Positions 16,234 to 24,579 of a stretch of DNA of 24,922 nt are shown piece after piece. The translations under genes were made by a program, and so were the position numbers. Source of the stretch: CAYNTC01 sp964432925 (lineage in GTDB: Bacteria; Planctomycetota; Phycisphaerae; Sedimentisphaerales; Anaerobacaceae); assembly GCA_964432925.1 (NCBI GenBank), contig CAYSPM010000019.1:1-24922 (forward strand). Reading direction: 5' to 3'. Numbering within the stretch: position 1 is the first letter of the stretch; each line of letters begins with the position of its first letter. Under the pieces are notes generated by a model that saw nothing but the letters and a program-made list of their open reading frames with translations, had not been told where the DNA came from and did no database searches.

Positions 16234-16653
16234 TTACACTTCTACTGGTAGACGACTTAGTCTCCAATATACGTCAATAGCCCGCATCGTCTCCACGAAC
16301 TGCTTATAATCAACAGGCTTTAGCATGTAACCAGCGACGCTCAGGTTGAAGCTTTCCACAATGTCACGGTCGTTTCGGGATGTAGTTAGCACCACGGCCG
16401 GTATTTTCCTTAGCTGCTCATCTGCTTTTACAGCCTTGAGGAATTCGATACCATTCATCTTTGGCATGTTCAGATCCAGCAGAATAATACACGGTGCCTC
16501 ATTATTCTCGTCTCGCAGGTACTCCAATCCTTCCTCACCATTGATTACATGCACCACTGGATTTACTGTCTTTAGATCCTTCAGTGCCCGCTTAACGGTC
16601 ATTGCATCTATAGTGTCATCTTCTAGCAACAATATTGGCTTCGAATTCTGCAT
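16234..16653 (-). CDS. single-domain response regulator (CheY/Rcp-like)
   Basis: The protein has 139 residues and is a receiver domain only. Acidic pocket residues are Glu11-Asp12-Asp13, the phospho-acceptor is Asp60 in ILLDLNMPKMNG, the switch Thr lies in VVLTTS, and Lys112-Pro113 ends the active site. The longer form with the cyanobacterial Rcp-like insertion (NGEEGLEYLRDENNEAPCIILLDL) is typical of regulators paired with bacteriophytochrome-like kinases. I chose the ATG at 16653 because GGGGG lies 7 bases upstream; it then overlaps the kinase gene by 38 bases. It has no DNA-binding or enzymatic output domain, so it probably passes phosphate on or acts by protein contact. Confidence 0.9.
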   Translation of the reverse strand: MQNSKPILLLEDDTIDAMTVKRALKDLKTVNPVVHVINGEEGLEYLRDENNEAPCIILLDLNMPKMNGIEFLKAVKADEQLRKIPAVVLTTSRNDRDIVESFNLSVAGYMLKPVDYKQFVETMRAIDVYWRLSRLPVEV

Positions 16654-19168
16654 CTTTAGCCCCCATCTCATGTTTTGGTAATGTAAAGAAGAACGTGCTT
16701 CCCTCATTCACTTTTGACTCTACCCACACACTTCCGCCATATAGCTCGACGATTTTCTTTACCATAGCCAGACCAATCCCTATACTCTCGAACTCATCTC
16801 TTGACACCAACGTCTGGAATATCTTAAAGATTTTCTCAAAGTACTGCTCGCCAATGCCTGGGCCGTTGTCTGCAACACTGAACTTCCAGAAGTTGTCCTC
16901 TTCAACACAGCCAATTCTTATTTTGCCCTGAGGTTTATCCATATACGTGATAGCGTTTCCGACTAAGTTCTGGAATACTTGCATAAGCCGGATTCTCTCA
17001 AATATCACAACTGGAAGTTCATTTTCTATAACTATTTCGATGTTGTCGGGCGGATATACCTCAGCGATTGCATCTGCTATTAGTGTGTTTAGATTTAACT
17101 TTTCCAAATGTTTGGGACTGCGTCCAATCTCTGAATACTGCAGAATACTATCGATGAGTCCGCTCATTCTCGCCACTCGGCCCTTGAGCAATCTCATCTG
17201 GTCTTTACCCTGTTGGTCGAACTTGTCACTGTAATCGGTCACTATCCAATCAGCCAATGTCCCAATTGCCCTGAGAGGGGCTTTAAGATCATGAGCAATC
17301 ACATACGCGAAATCTTGAAGCTCTTTATTCGAACGCGTGAGCTCCTGAACGGTTGCTTCCAGATCCTTGTTTAGCCTCTCGAGGGCCTGTTCTGCCTGCT
17401 TTCGGGCTGTGGTATCCCAGAATATACCAAAGATACCAATGATGTTGCCCTGTTCATCCCTAACAGGCGACTTTAATGTACGGACGATGAGCTGCTGGTC
17501 ATCCTTAACATATTTCTCTTCTATTTCTTCTGCGTTTCCCGATGCCATGATTCTCGCATCGTCGGCTCTATAACTGTCAGCAAGCTCTTTCGGATGAAAA
17601 TCATAGTCCGTCTTTCCTTTGGCCTCATCGGCATTAATCTTCAGGTCCTTAGCATAGCTTTCGTTGCAGAGCAGATATACTGAATCCCTGTCCTTGTAGA
17701 ATATCTTCTGGGGGATATTCTTGAGCAATGTCCTGTATCTGTGCTCGCTTTCTCGCAGTGCCTGCTCGGCCTTTCTGCGCTCCGACGCCTCCAGCTTCAG
17801 TGTGATCATATCCGCTATGGATGCGGCAAAATCCTGCTCTTCAAGAGTCCACTCCCTTATGGACCCTGTGTGCTCGTGACATACTACTCCTACTAACTGA
17901 CCATGAAGTCGCAGTGGGACATCCATCATTGATGTAATTCCCGCCGGTTGCAGGTATTCCTTTGCAAATTCACTGGTCCTCGGGTCTTTAATAGCGTCGT
18001 CTGCTGCCAAAATGCGACTGGCCTCGAGAGCCTGGTAATATCTCGGATAATCTTCTGCCTTTATACGAAGACCCTTCTCATGGCTGTCTTCACTACGCTT
18101 GTAAAGGTCCTGACAGACTAATTCTGGTTTCTCCGCGTCAAATAACCATATGCTGACACGCTCTATATCTAACGTCTTAGCATCTTGCTCTGTTGCTGCT
18201 CTCATTATAGATGCCAGATCGTTCGTTGCTATCTTGCCCAATTCCAGAAGTGTGCTTTGGTGATGAATGATCTGTTCTGTTCGTTTCTTCAGAATCTCCT
18301 CTGCTTTCTTTCTGTATGCGACTTCGCGGGTTAGTTGCTCATTAGTGGCAGTCAGCTCACCGGTACGCTCATCAACTCTTGTCTCCAGTTTTTCATTAGC
18401 ACTGACTAAGGCTAAATCACGTTCCTGAATCTGGCCTAACATCCCGTTAAATGAGTCTATGAGCAGGCCAACTTCATCGTTACTGCGCTTGACGGCTCGT
18501 GTAGAATACTCTTTTTCCTCAGAGACTGTTTTTGCGACATCGGCCAGGTTAAGAATAGGCACAGAAATAATTCGCTGAACTCTCGATGAAATCAGATAAG
18601 CAGCCAGAGAAGCCAGCGCTAAAACAGCGATGATTATCTGCGCATTGCGCTCAAGCCTCGCATACATAGGCTGCAGATCTGATTGCAGACAAACAGTTCC
18701 TAATGTTTCCCCATCCAGAACCACCGGTCTGAAAACGACCAATGTGCCCTCCGAGAAAAGGTAACCGCTCTCAAGGAATGTCGCAGGTCGGGCCGTATGA
18801 TCGATATCGTTGCGATAGTAACCTGCAAACACATCGCCGCTTTTATTGTAGAGGCACGCAAGAATGTTAGAAGGCTCTATACGAAGAGCGCTTAGTATCT
18901 CTTCTGCATCCTTGGCATCTTCAAAAGCCAGCGCCGCCTTACAATTGTCGGCGATCATCTCTGCCTGCGTTGACAGGTCCTGTACCATATCCTGACGCAG
19001 AGTGGCCCATTCCCAGATGAGAAAGACTGTCCCAGCTAAAATTAGCGAACTCATGCACGTCAGCATGATTATCAATATGAGCTTTTGTTTTATCGCCATA
19101 TTCCGTATCGGGCGCATAGCTGGATTCCAGATTCCTCCACGTTCCTTTTTCACTTCCGCATTATTCAT
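16616..19168 (-). CDS. membrane hybrid-sensor histidine kinase (CHASE8-like, HAMP, GAF, PAS, HisKA, HATPase)
   Basis: The protein has 850 residues. Transmembrane helix 1 (about 26-52) and helix 2 (about 176-194) enclose a ~120-residue periplasmic domain of the type seen in YfiN (CHASE8-like: AALAFEDAKDAEEILSAL). Then follow HAMP (about 197-250), a coiled coil (to 300), GAF (about 305-460), PAS (about 470-590, with YRTLLKNIPQKIFYKDRD), the phospho-acceptor His626 in VIAHDLKAPLRAIG, and a HATPase domain (N box QVFQNLVGNAI, G1 VADNGPGI, G2 GIGLAMVKKI). AAGGAG lies 7 bases before the ATG. The gene starts 11 bases after yfiR, and its 3' end overlaps the response regulator. It most likely senses the periplasmic YfiR protein and phosphorylates that regulator. 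It has no receiver domain of its own. Confidence 0.93.
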   Translation of the reverse strand: MNNAEVKKERGGIWNPAMRPIRNMAIKQKLILIIMLTCMSSLILAGTVFLIWEWATLRQDMVQDLSTQAEMIADNCKAALAFEDAKDAEEILSALRIEPSNILACLYNKSGDVFAGYYRNDIDHTARPATFLESGYLFSEGTLVVFRPVVLDGETLGTVCLQSDLQPMYARLERNAQIIIAVLALASLAAYLISSRVQRIISVPILNLADVAKTVSEEKEYSTRAVKRSNDEVGLLIDSFNGMLGQIQERDLALVSANEKLETRVDERTGELTATNEQLTREVAYRKKAEEILKKRTEQIIHHQSTLLELGKIATNDLASIMRAATEQDAKTLDIERVSIWLFDAEKPELVCQDLYKRSEDSHEKGLRIKAEDYPRYYQALEASRILAADDAIKDPRTSEFAKEYLQPAGITSMMDVPLRLHGQLVGVVCHEHTGSIREWTLEEQDFAASIADMITLKLEASERRKAEQALRESEHRYRTLLKNIPQKIFYKDRDSVYLLCNESYAKDLKINADEAKGKTDYDFHPKELADSYRADDARIMASGNAEEIEEKYVKDDQQLIVRTLKSPVRDEQGNIIGIFGIFWDTTARKQAEQALERLNKDLEATVQELTRSNKELQDFAYVIAHDLKAPLRAIGTLADWIVTDYSDKFDQQGKDQMRLLKGRVARMSGLIDSILQYSEIGRSPKHLEKLNLNTLIADAIAEVYPPDNIEIVIENELPVVIFERIRLMQVFQNLVGNAITYMDKPQGKIRIGCVEEDNFWKFSVADNGPGIGEQYFEKIFKIFQTLVSRDEFESIGIGLAMVKKIVELYGGSVWVESKVNEGSTFFFTLPKHEMGAKDAEFEANIVARR

Positions 19169-19179
19169 TTTTCGTCTCC

Positions 19180-19797
19180 TTAGGCACCATCTTGCCTAAT
19201 GACTCTCTTTGCAAGCCTTAATAGCTTGGATCTGATTGTTAGTCTGCTATGTCCAGCAGCGTCGAGGTTGATCTCGAAGCGTATCTTTTTCTCCTCTGTT
19301 AGAAAATTAATAATACCACCTGCTTCAAGAAAACCATTCATATCTCCGACTGCCAGAACAGCATGGTCCTTGGTAGAAGCTATAATCTGCTGAATATGAT
19401 TTTTCTCCGATGAGCAGGTAAAAAGCACATGGCACTTCCGGATGGCCTCGATTTCAGGGTGCTGCTGTGCGCCTTGTTCGCCGGATTGATTTAACTGCTC
19501 AAAGCCCTCAAATCGCCTAATGACCACGTATCTGCCCTTGACTTGCTTGTCCTTCAGTGGCTCAAAAGAATTGCCGAACGGGTCTTTACCGATAATACCA
19601 ACTGCTACCGGTTCATTGATATCAGCAGGGCTTTCTTTCTCCTTTGGCCAGTCAACAAACTTTATGAAGTTATATAAAAATGCGGCTTTGATTTGGTACT
19701 CCCGGCTTTGCAAAGAATCCTCCTGTGCTAGTGCAACGGTTGGCAGCACAAACAAGCTCAGAGCAAAAAGGATCAAACCGTAGGCTCTAATTCTCAT
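19180..19797 (-). CDS. YfiR-family (DUF4154) periplasmic protein
   Basis: The protein has 205 residues. A signal peptide (1-24, hydrophobic ILFALSLFVLPTVALA, cleavage after ALA) is followed by YQIKAAFLYNFIKFVDWP, the hallmark of the YfiR/DUF4154 family, then VAVGIIGKDPFG, KCHVLFTCSSE, HAVLAVGDMNGFLEAGGIINF and the final INLDAAGHSRLTIRSKLLRLAK. In Pseudomonas aeruginosa YfiR is a periplasmic repressor that binds the CHASE8-type domain of the diguanylate cyclase YfiN. Here the downstream gene encodes a histidine kinase with a similar sensor domain, so YfiR probably controls the kinase instead. The gene lies between the TonB receptor (60 bases) and the kinase (11 bases). Confidence 0.92.
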   Translation of the reverse strand: MRIRAYGLILFALSLFVLPTVALAQEDSLQSREYQIKAAFLYNFIKFVDWPKEKESPADINEPVAVGIIGKDPFGNSFEPLKDKQVKGRYVVIRRFEGFEQLNQSGEQGAQQHPEIEAIRKCHVLFTCSSEKNHIQQIIASTKDHAVLAVGDMNGFLEAGGIINFLTEEKKIRFEINLDAAGHSRLTIRSKLLRLAKRVIRQDGA

Positions 19798-19857
19798 TCC
19801 TCAGCACTTATCGAAAAGAAGGTTTTCTTAATAAACACGATTTTGTTCCGCCCATAT

Positions 19858-21894
19858 TCAGAACCTTAATTGCGGCCGGCCGAAGAACATCCGACCCGGT
19901 TTCTCATGTGCGGTGAACGTATCGCTCTGGATAAATGGGTCATGGCTTTTGTCCAGCAAGTCGCTAACACCGAACATCAGTTCGCCTTTGCCGGTGGCGA
20001 TTTCTTTTGAAATGGTCAGGTCCAGCCGATTAGAACTGCCGACAGCGTTGATAACAGAGGCACTGGCCGGTGTCGTGTCTGTGAATTTATAGTTGCAGTT
20101 AAACGTCCAGTTATCCGACAGGAACAATCGCCCGGTCAAGCCAGCTTTGTGTCTGGCGGGCATCATACCGCGCACGAATTGCCCACTCTGGTCGGTTTCG
20201 AAGTGATTATATGCATACCAGGCCGACAATTTACCTCGCTTTCTTATAACGGATAATTCGCACTCGGCACCGTAAGATGTACCTCCGTCAATATTATCAA
20301 GCCTGTAGAACGTGGGAGCGACCATACCTCCGCCAATGAGACGTTCGAATCGCTGGTAGTAGGTATCAGTTCGAAGAGTCAGTCCGTCAGCAAGCTTGCC
20401 GGTATAACCTGCTTCAAGCGACCAGGTGTGTTCATTATCAAGCTTGCCAGCCGGTAAAAGGTTGACAGCATATATGCCAGTACCAGGAAAGACCTCCAAC
20501 CGCTGAACTGTGCACCTGCGAATCGCGATCAGGGGGGTGCGAAACGCCCTGGCGGCGCTAATGCGGAGTACATGCTCTTTTTGTTCGTCGAGGCCGTAAA
20601 GAGCAGACAATCGCCCAGCCCAGTCGGTTTGAGTTTCTGAATACCGGTCTCCTCGAATCTGTCCTTCAAGGGTTAGCCGGTCGGTTGTTTGCCAGCGGTC
20701 GATCGCAAATAGACCGGCCGAGTATTCGTCATACGGCTTACCAGGCAAATCATATTCCTCTGTTCCGCCTTCCCTTGTATTTATATGGGTCCATCGGAAA
20801 TTGCCACCGATTGACGTCTGGTGGCCTTCGGCGGGAGTAAAGTTGAACTGACCATCGAGACCGTTCTCGCTCGTGATATAGTGAAAGTAATTTGGCCTGT
20901 CCGAATTCTGGAAGTTTCCGAACCATTGCAGGTAACCGGTGCTTCCATCTTTGAATTTATGGTCGATTTTCGCAAATGAGCGAACCAACTCGCTTCTGAT
21001 GTCTTCCATCGGGAAATATCCCATTTCCTCGAAATCGCCTGATTCAAAGTGTGAGTATCCGGCTCCAAAGGACGCTTCGGTCATCTCAGAAGCATGGTAG
21101 ATAGCTTCGGAGTCGAAACGCCAGTTTCGACTGAAGTCACGCGCCCTGAAACTGTCAAAGTCCATAAGGGGATTAAGCAGTGGCTGGAAGGATTTGTACG
21201 AAGCACCACCGTCAAGAGCATCGTCGGAGGATTTGTTGTCCTCGTAGCCCACCGACGTGCGCCATCTCCAATTACCCTGTTTTTCCGCCCAGCGCAGGTG
21301 TGTGTATGTGTCGCCGAATTCGGTGATAGTACTGGAGCCAAACCATCCCAGCACATCTTCGGGCTTTTTTGTTATGACATTGATTAAACCGGTAAAGGCG
21401 TTTGCTCCCCAGGCAGGCCCGCCGGGGCCGCGGACAATTTCAATTCTCTCAATGTCTTCGAGAAAGACGGGCAAGTTCCAGTATTCCGGTCCTCCGTAGA
21501 TAGGATTGTCCATCAACCGGCCGTCAACGAGCGATTGCACTCGGTCAGATGCCAACTCGTGCAGTCCTCGGACTCCTACAGCATAGCTAAAACGATTGAA
21601 TTTCAACACATCCATACCGGGGGTAAACTGCAAAATCTCGGGGATATTAGTCAAGCCGCTGTAATGGATGTCCTCGGTGGTAATCGCGCTCACAGGGACG
21701 GATAACTCGCCGATTTTCTGGGGCTGACGGGCGGCTGAAACGACAATCGGCACATCCATCAGCTCCTCGATAGACATTTCAAAGAAGTCCTTATGCTTGT
21801 TTGGGTCCTGTTGCTGTGCAAACGAACGCTCACCGAAGAAGGCCACAGCCACTGCTGCGAATACAAGAACAGATTTTCGTGCTAAAATCCTCAT
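19858..21894 (-). CDS. TonB-dependent outer-membrane receptor
   Basis: About 678 residues from the ATG at 21894, chosen because a standard signal peptide follows (MRILARKSVLVFAAVAVAFF, cleavage near SFA); a start at 21948 would add an 18-residue extension. FEMSIEELMDVPIVVSAARQ is the usual lead into the plug domain (IPEILQFTPGMDVLKFNRF, GVRGLHE, VRGPGGPAWGANAFTGLINVIT). The remainder is a 22-strand-type barrel ending in a terminal Phe. Substrate cannot be told. It is the second gene of the signalling operon, before yfiR and the kinase, an arrangement that suggests a sensing rather than a purely nutritional role. An unusual RTPLIAIRRCTVQRL stretch beside a run of G (near 20530) could reflect a local sequence error. 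Confidence 0.93.
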   Translation of the reverse strand: MRILARKSVLVFAAVAVAFFGERSFAQQQDPNKHKDFFEMSIEELMDVPIVVSAARQPQKIGELSVPVSAITTEDIHYSGLTNIPEILQFTPGMDVLKFNRFSYAVGVRGLHELASDRVQSLVDGRLMDNPIYGGPEYWNLPVFLEDIERIEIVRGPGGPAWGANAFTGLINVITKKPEDVLGWFGSSTITEFGDTYTHLRWAEKQGNWRWRTSVGYEDNKSSDDALDGGASYKSFQPLLNPLMDFDSFRARDFSRNWRFDSEAIYHASEMTEASFGAGYSHFESGDFEEMGYFPMEDIRSELVRSFAKIDHKFKDGSTGYLQWFGNFQNSDRPNYFHYITSENGLDGQFNFTPAEGHQTSIGGNFRWTHINTREGGTEEYDLPGKPYDEYSAGLFAIDRWQTTDRLTLEGQIRGDRYSETQTDWAGRLSALYGLDEQKEHVLRISAARAFRTPLIAIRRCTVQRLEVFPGTGIYAVNLLPAGKLDNEHTWSLEAGYTGKLADGLTLRTDTYYQRFERLIGGGMVAPTFYRLDNIDGGTSYGAECELSVIRKRGKLSAWYAYNHFETDQSGQFVRGMMPARHKAGLTGRLFLSDNWTFNCNYKFTDTTPASASVINAVGSSNRLDLTISKEIATGKGELMFGVSDLLDKSHDPFIQSDTFTAHEKPGRMFFGRPQLRF

Positions 21895-21960
21895 TTCTGT
21901 AGCCACAATTGTCCTACGCAACCTAAGCGAGGCGTTTTGATGCTGCACGATCGTAGCCGA

Positions 21961-22221
21961 TTACGCTTCATAAGCCTCAGGCTTATTAACCACCTTGCAA
22001 GCTACTGCTTTATCGGCGGATACTGGCAGCTTCTCTTGGACGTCCCCGCCCAGTTCTATCAAACTAAAAGGCCTGCTCGGATAAATCCCTACAGCGGCTG
22101 ATAGGGCCGGAGTAACATCAACGCTTGCCTTCCTGTCAATCGATAGAGAAACATAAATATGCTGAGTATTGCCGCCCCACTTACGATGACCGAAGACTTT
22201 CACGACACTTGTTTCAGACAT
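21961..22221 (-). CDS. small unrecognised protein, first gene of the TonB/YfiR operon
   Basis: The protein has 86 residues with no signal peptide, no membrane helix and no family I recognise. The composition is ordinary and cytoplasmic: FGHRKWGGNTQHIYVSLSIDR is followed by a short hydrophobic stretch PALSAAVGIYPSRPFSLIEL and an acidic-to-mixed tail. It stops 12 bases before the longest possible receptor frame and about 66 before the likely receptor start. Same strand and tight spacing imply cotranscription with the receptor, yfiR, the kinase and the regulator. The ribosome binding site is weak. It may be a real small protein; function unknown. Confidence 0.55.
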   Translation of the reverse strand: MSETSVVKVFGHRKWGGNTQHIYVSLSIDRKASVDVTPALSAAVGIYPSRPFSLIELGGDVQEKLPVSADKAVACKVVNKPEAYEA

Positions 22222-22352
22222 AGTCTAATCCAGCAAGATTACTGACATTTCTATGACAAAACAAATCCAAGAAACTTAAGATCAAATTCAGCAAAACAAC
22301 GTTCAAAATTCCGTTCTAAACTATTAGGTAAATGTGCTTTTTACAAACGGAT

Positions 22353-22375
22353 ATAGCCATAATATGGCTATTTTT
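22353..22375 (+). terminator. hairpin with T-tract between divergent units
   Basis: ATAGCCAT and ATGGCTAT form an 8-bp perfect stem around a three-base loop, followed by TTTTT. It looks like a small rho-independent terminator on the plus strand, but no plus-strand gene ends upstream. It may be an operator or a leader structure before the frame at 22405. Confidence 0.45.
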
Positions 22376-22404
22376 AATATCGTCCTTCAAAGGAGGTAAA
22401 TGGA

Positions 22405-22653
22405 ATGGTTTCGGCGGAAATTGGCAACTTGAAGATCGCTTCGATGACTCGGCTCGTTGCCCTATATACTGCGCTTAGCGAAGATTTTCACCTTATATTG
22501 TCAAAAGGGCATGGTGCCAACCAAGTGATTCTGTGCTGTCTTCAGTTGTCTGGTCCAATAAACTGCATGTCCTTGGAATTATTTCGCCACAGATGCAAAT
22601 GTCAGACGTACACAACAGTGCTTATGTGCCCCTATTTCCAGCAAGGCTTCTGA
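22405..22653 (+). CDS. doubtful 82-residue frame with a strong ribosome binding site
   Basis: A near-perfect AAAGGAGGT ends 7 bases before the ATG at 22405, which is rare by chance. The product starts MVSAEIGNLKIASMTRLVAL and becomes cysteine-rich (PINCMSLELFRHRCKC). No family is recognised and the later part does not look like a conserved protein. A competing ATG at 22399 gives only ten codons. It may be the start of a decayed gene or a short leader peptide. Confidence 0.3.
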   Translation: MVSAEIGNLKIASMTRLVALYTALSEDFHLILSKGHGANQVILCCLQLSGPINCMSLELFRHRCKCQTYTTVLMCPYFQQGF

Positions 22654-22911
22654 TGTCGCGTCTTGCCGAATACCACTTTTTCATCGGGAAAAACTGGATC
22701 ACATACGATGTTTTTCATGCACATCCCAACCAATAAGCCAGACAAATTTATCCGGACATTAATTTCAGAAGTCCGATTTCTCCACTTTTATATGGAACCA
22801 CACCAAGTTGCTGATTGGCTTTGGAGAACCCTACAATCCGCCCAGTGCATCTGGCAATAGCGTCGGACACTATACAACTCTATTCTGCTCCCAGTTTTGT
22901 CAAAATAAAAC
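22654..22911. other. stretch without a supported gene
   Basis: Only short overlapping plus-strand frames occur (for example to 22736 and 22860), without ribosome binding sites or recognisable motifs. Together with 22222-22404 and 23018-23146, this makes a 0.9 kb region of mostly non-coding DNA. Confidence 0.5.
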
Positions 22912-22940
22912 TTGCATCTTAATCCATTTTGGGATAGAAT
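22912..22940 (+). promoter_or_regulatory. candidate promoter for the HTH membrane protein gene
   Basis: TTGCAT (22912-22917), a 17-base spacer and TAGAAT (22935-22940, five of six to the -10 consensus). Transcription from it would pass through the hairpin region 22975-23017 before the gene at 23147. Confidence 0.35.
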
Positions 22941-22974
22941 ATCGCTATTAAGAATGGCATTTGGGGTATATTAG

Positions 22975-23017
22975 AAAAATACGGTAAGCCATACCGTGTT
23001 ATAGCCCCGTATTTTTT
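22975..23017 (+). promoter_or_regulatory. attenuator-like alternative hairpins in the leader of the 23147 gene
   Basis: AAAAATACGG (22975-22984) can pair with CCGTATTTTT (23007-23016), a 10-bp stem ending in a T-run. ACGGTA (22981-22986) can instead pair with TACCGT (22992-22997). The two pairings share bases 22981-22984 and exclude each other, as terminator and anti-terminator do. No riboswitch family is recognised. Confidence 0.4.
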
Positions 23018-23146
23018 GGGATTATTTTTCGTCTGTAAGTGCGCGTAGAACCGATGCTCACGCTAGCACAAGAGTTCGAGTGTCGAAAATAATTCTACAA
23101 TCTTTGGGACAATTGCATTTCATTGGCCCTTTGGAGATGACCAATC

Positions 23147-24514
23147 ATGGCTGGTATGTTCTGTTCGTTACAGGAAGCTGCCGCGAAGCTCAACAAGACC
23201 GAAGAGGATGTCAAACAGTTAGCTAAGGATGGTAAGCTGCGTGAGTTTCGCGACGGTCCAAATTTGTTGTTTAAAATCGACGAAGTAGAAGCGCTCATGA
23301 CCGAAACAGGCGTTACGGAAGCGGTCTCAATCACACCTGAACAGCCAACAGGGCCGCTCGAAACTGCCGAGTTGGAGCAAACATCAGGGACAGAACGGCC
23401 AACAGAACCGGCCGAGGCTGCCGAACAGGAACAAGTATCGGAACCGGAGCTGCCGACAGAGCCAGTCGAGGCTGCCGAAATGGAACGAGTATCGGAGCCG
23501 GAACTGCCGACAGAGCCGGTTGAGGCTGCCGAAATGGAACAAGTATCGGAGCCGGAGCTGCCGACAGAGCCGGTTGAGGCTGCCGAAATGGAACAAGTAT
23601 CGGAGCCGGAGCTGCCAACAGAGCCGGTCGAAGCATCGGAGTCGGAACAGCCATCAGAACTTGAACAACCATTTGACCTGGAACTACCGGAAGAACCCCA
23701 ATTAGAGCCAACAGCAGAAGAACCTGAGGAAGAGGAGATTTCATTGGCTCCAGAAACGGGGGCTCATGCTTTTGAAACCGACCTTACTGACGTGGACACA
23801 GCTTTAACTGGCGAAGGAATTAGTGTACTCGGCGAAACAGATCGTGATTATAAGCTGACGGATGATACTATGGCGGAAACCATAGGGCCCTCCGGCACAA
23901 AAGACAAAGACGAAGCATCGCTTGAGGAGATCGAAGAAGACGTAAACCTGGACAGTTTCGGCAGTGGTTCCGGTCTGCTGGACCTTTCGTTGCAAGCGGA
24001 TGACACCTCGCTGGGTGGTATTCTTGACGAGATTTACACAACTGAATGTGGCGAAGAAGGGCAAGAGCAAGCAGAACCCAGCGCGGAACTGGAACCTGTC
24101 GCTGAGGCTGAGCCGATGCTTGTGGAAGAGGAGTTAGCCGGTCCAGAACCAGCCCCACAGATTTCACCAGTGGCAACAGCGTATGTCGAGTCGGCCCCGG
24201 ATGTGCAGAGCAACACCTTCGGAATGCTATTGTTTCTGCCTTTATTGGTTCTTCTTTACACAGCTATCGTGACCGTAGCGGCCCAGAGAGGCGTAATCCC
24301 TTCCATCCTGAAAATGGTACAGGGCCTGATCTGGCCTATCATGATTGGAGCAGTTGTAGCAACCGGCCTTGTAGTAGGTGCTGCCTTTGTACTCGGCGGC
24401 ACCACCGTCAAAGGCCCAAAAAAGGCTAAAAAACCGAAGAAACCCAAGAAACCAAAGAAGTCCAAGAAAGCAAAGAAGACCGAATCTTCCGCACCAGAAA
24501 ACGAAACTGCCTGA
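23147..24514 (+). CDS. membrane protein with N-terminal excisionase-type HTH and acidic repeats
   Basis: The protein has 455 residues. Residues 5-50 (CSLQEAAAKLNKTEEDVKQL, GKLREFRDGPNLLFKIDEVE) form a MerR/excisionase-like helix-turn-helix of the HTH_17 kind. Residues about 65-340 are acidic and low in complexity, rich in Glu, Pro and Ala, including four 18-residue repeats (90-161). Two hydrophobic helices follow (about 366-387 and 396-425), then a lysine-rich tail of PKK/KKPK repeats. The ribosome binding site GGAGATG lies 8 bases before the ATG. The HTH half presumably faces the cytoplasm and would be tethered to the membrane by the C-terminal helices. Similar HTH-start proteins are, to my knowledge, common in Planctomycetota; what this one binds is unknown. 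Confidence 0.8.
   Translation: MAGMFCSLQEAAAKLNKTEEDVKQLAKDGKLREFRDGPNLLFKIDEVEALMTETGVTEAVSITPEQPTGPLETAELEQTSGTERPTEPAEAAEQEQVSEPELPTEPVEAAEMERVSEPELPTEPVEAAEMEQVSEPELPTEPVEAAEMEQVSEPELPTEPVEASESEQPSELEQPFDLELPEEPQLEPTAEEPEEEEISLAPETGAHAFETDLTDVDTALTGEGISVLGETDRDYKLTDDTMAETIGPSGTKDKDEASLEEIEEDVNLDSFGSGSGLLDLSLQADDTSLGGILDEIYTTECGEEGQEQAEPSAELEPVAEAEPMLVEEELAGPEPAPQISPVATAYVESAPDVQSNTFGMLLFLPLLVLLYTAIVTVAAQRGVIPSILKMVQGLIWPIMIGAVVATGLVVGAAFVLGGTTVKGPKKAKKPKKPKKPKKSKKAKKTESSAPENETA
23414..23629 (+). repeat. four in-frame 54-bp tandem repeats
   Basis: Four units begin at 23414, 23468, 23522 and 23576. Each encodes the 18-residue unit EAAEMEQVSEPELPTEPV with minor changes (QEQ, MER, MEQ, MEQ). 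The third and fourth are almost identical in DNA, which implies recent expansion. A degenerate fifth unit (EASESEQPSELEQPFDL) follows. Confidence 0.9.
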
Positions 24515-24579
24515 TGTTCTGATATATGACTATATCGGCCTTCGTTTTTGCGCACACTAAACAGCGGATGCGTTGCTCA

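Noticed and set aside
23414..23629. CRISPR array or intergenic satellite
   Set aside because: The repeats have no spacers and are in-frame coding repeats within an open reading frame.
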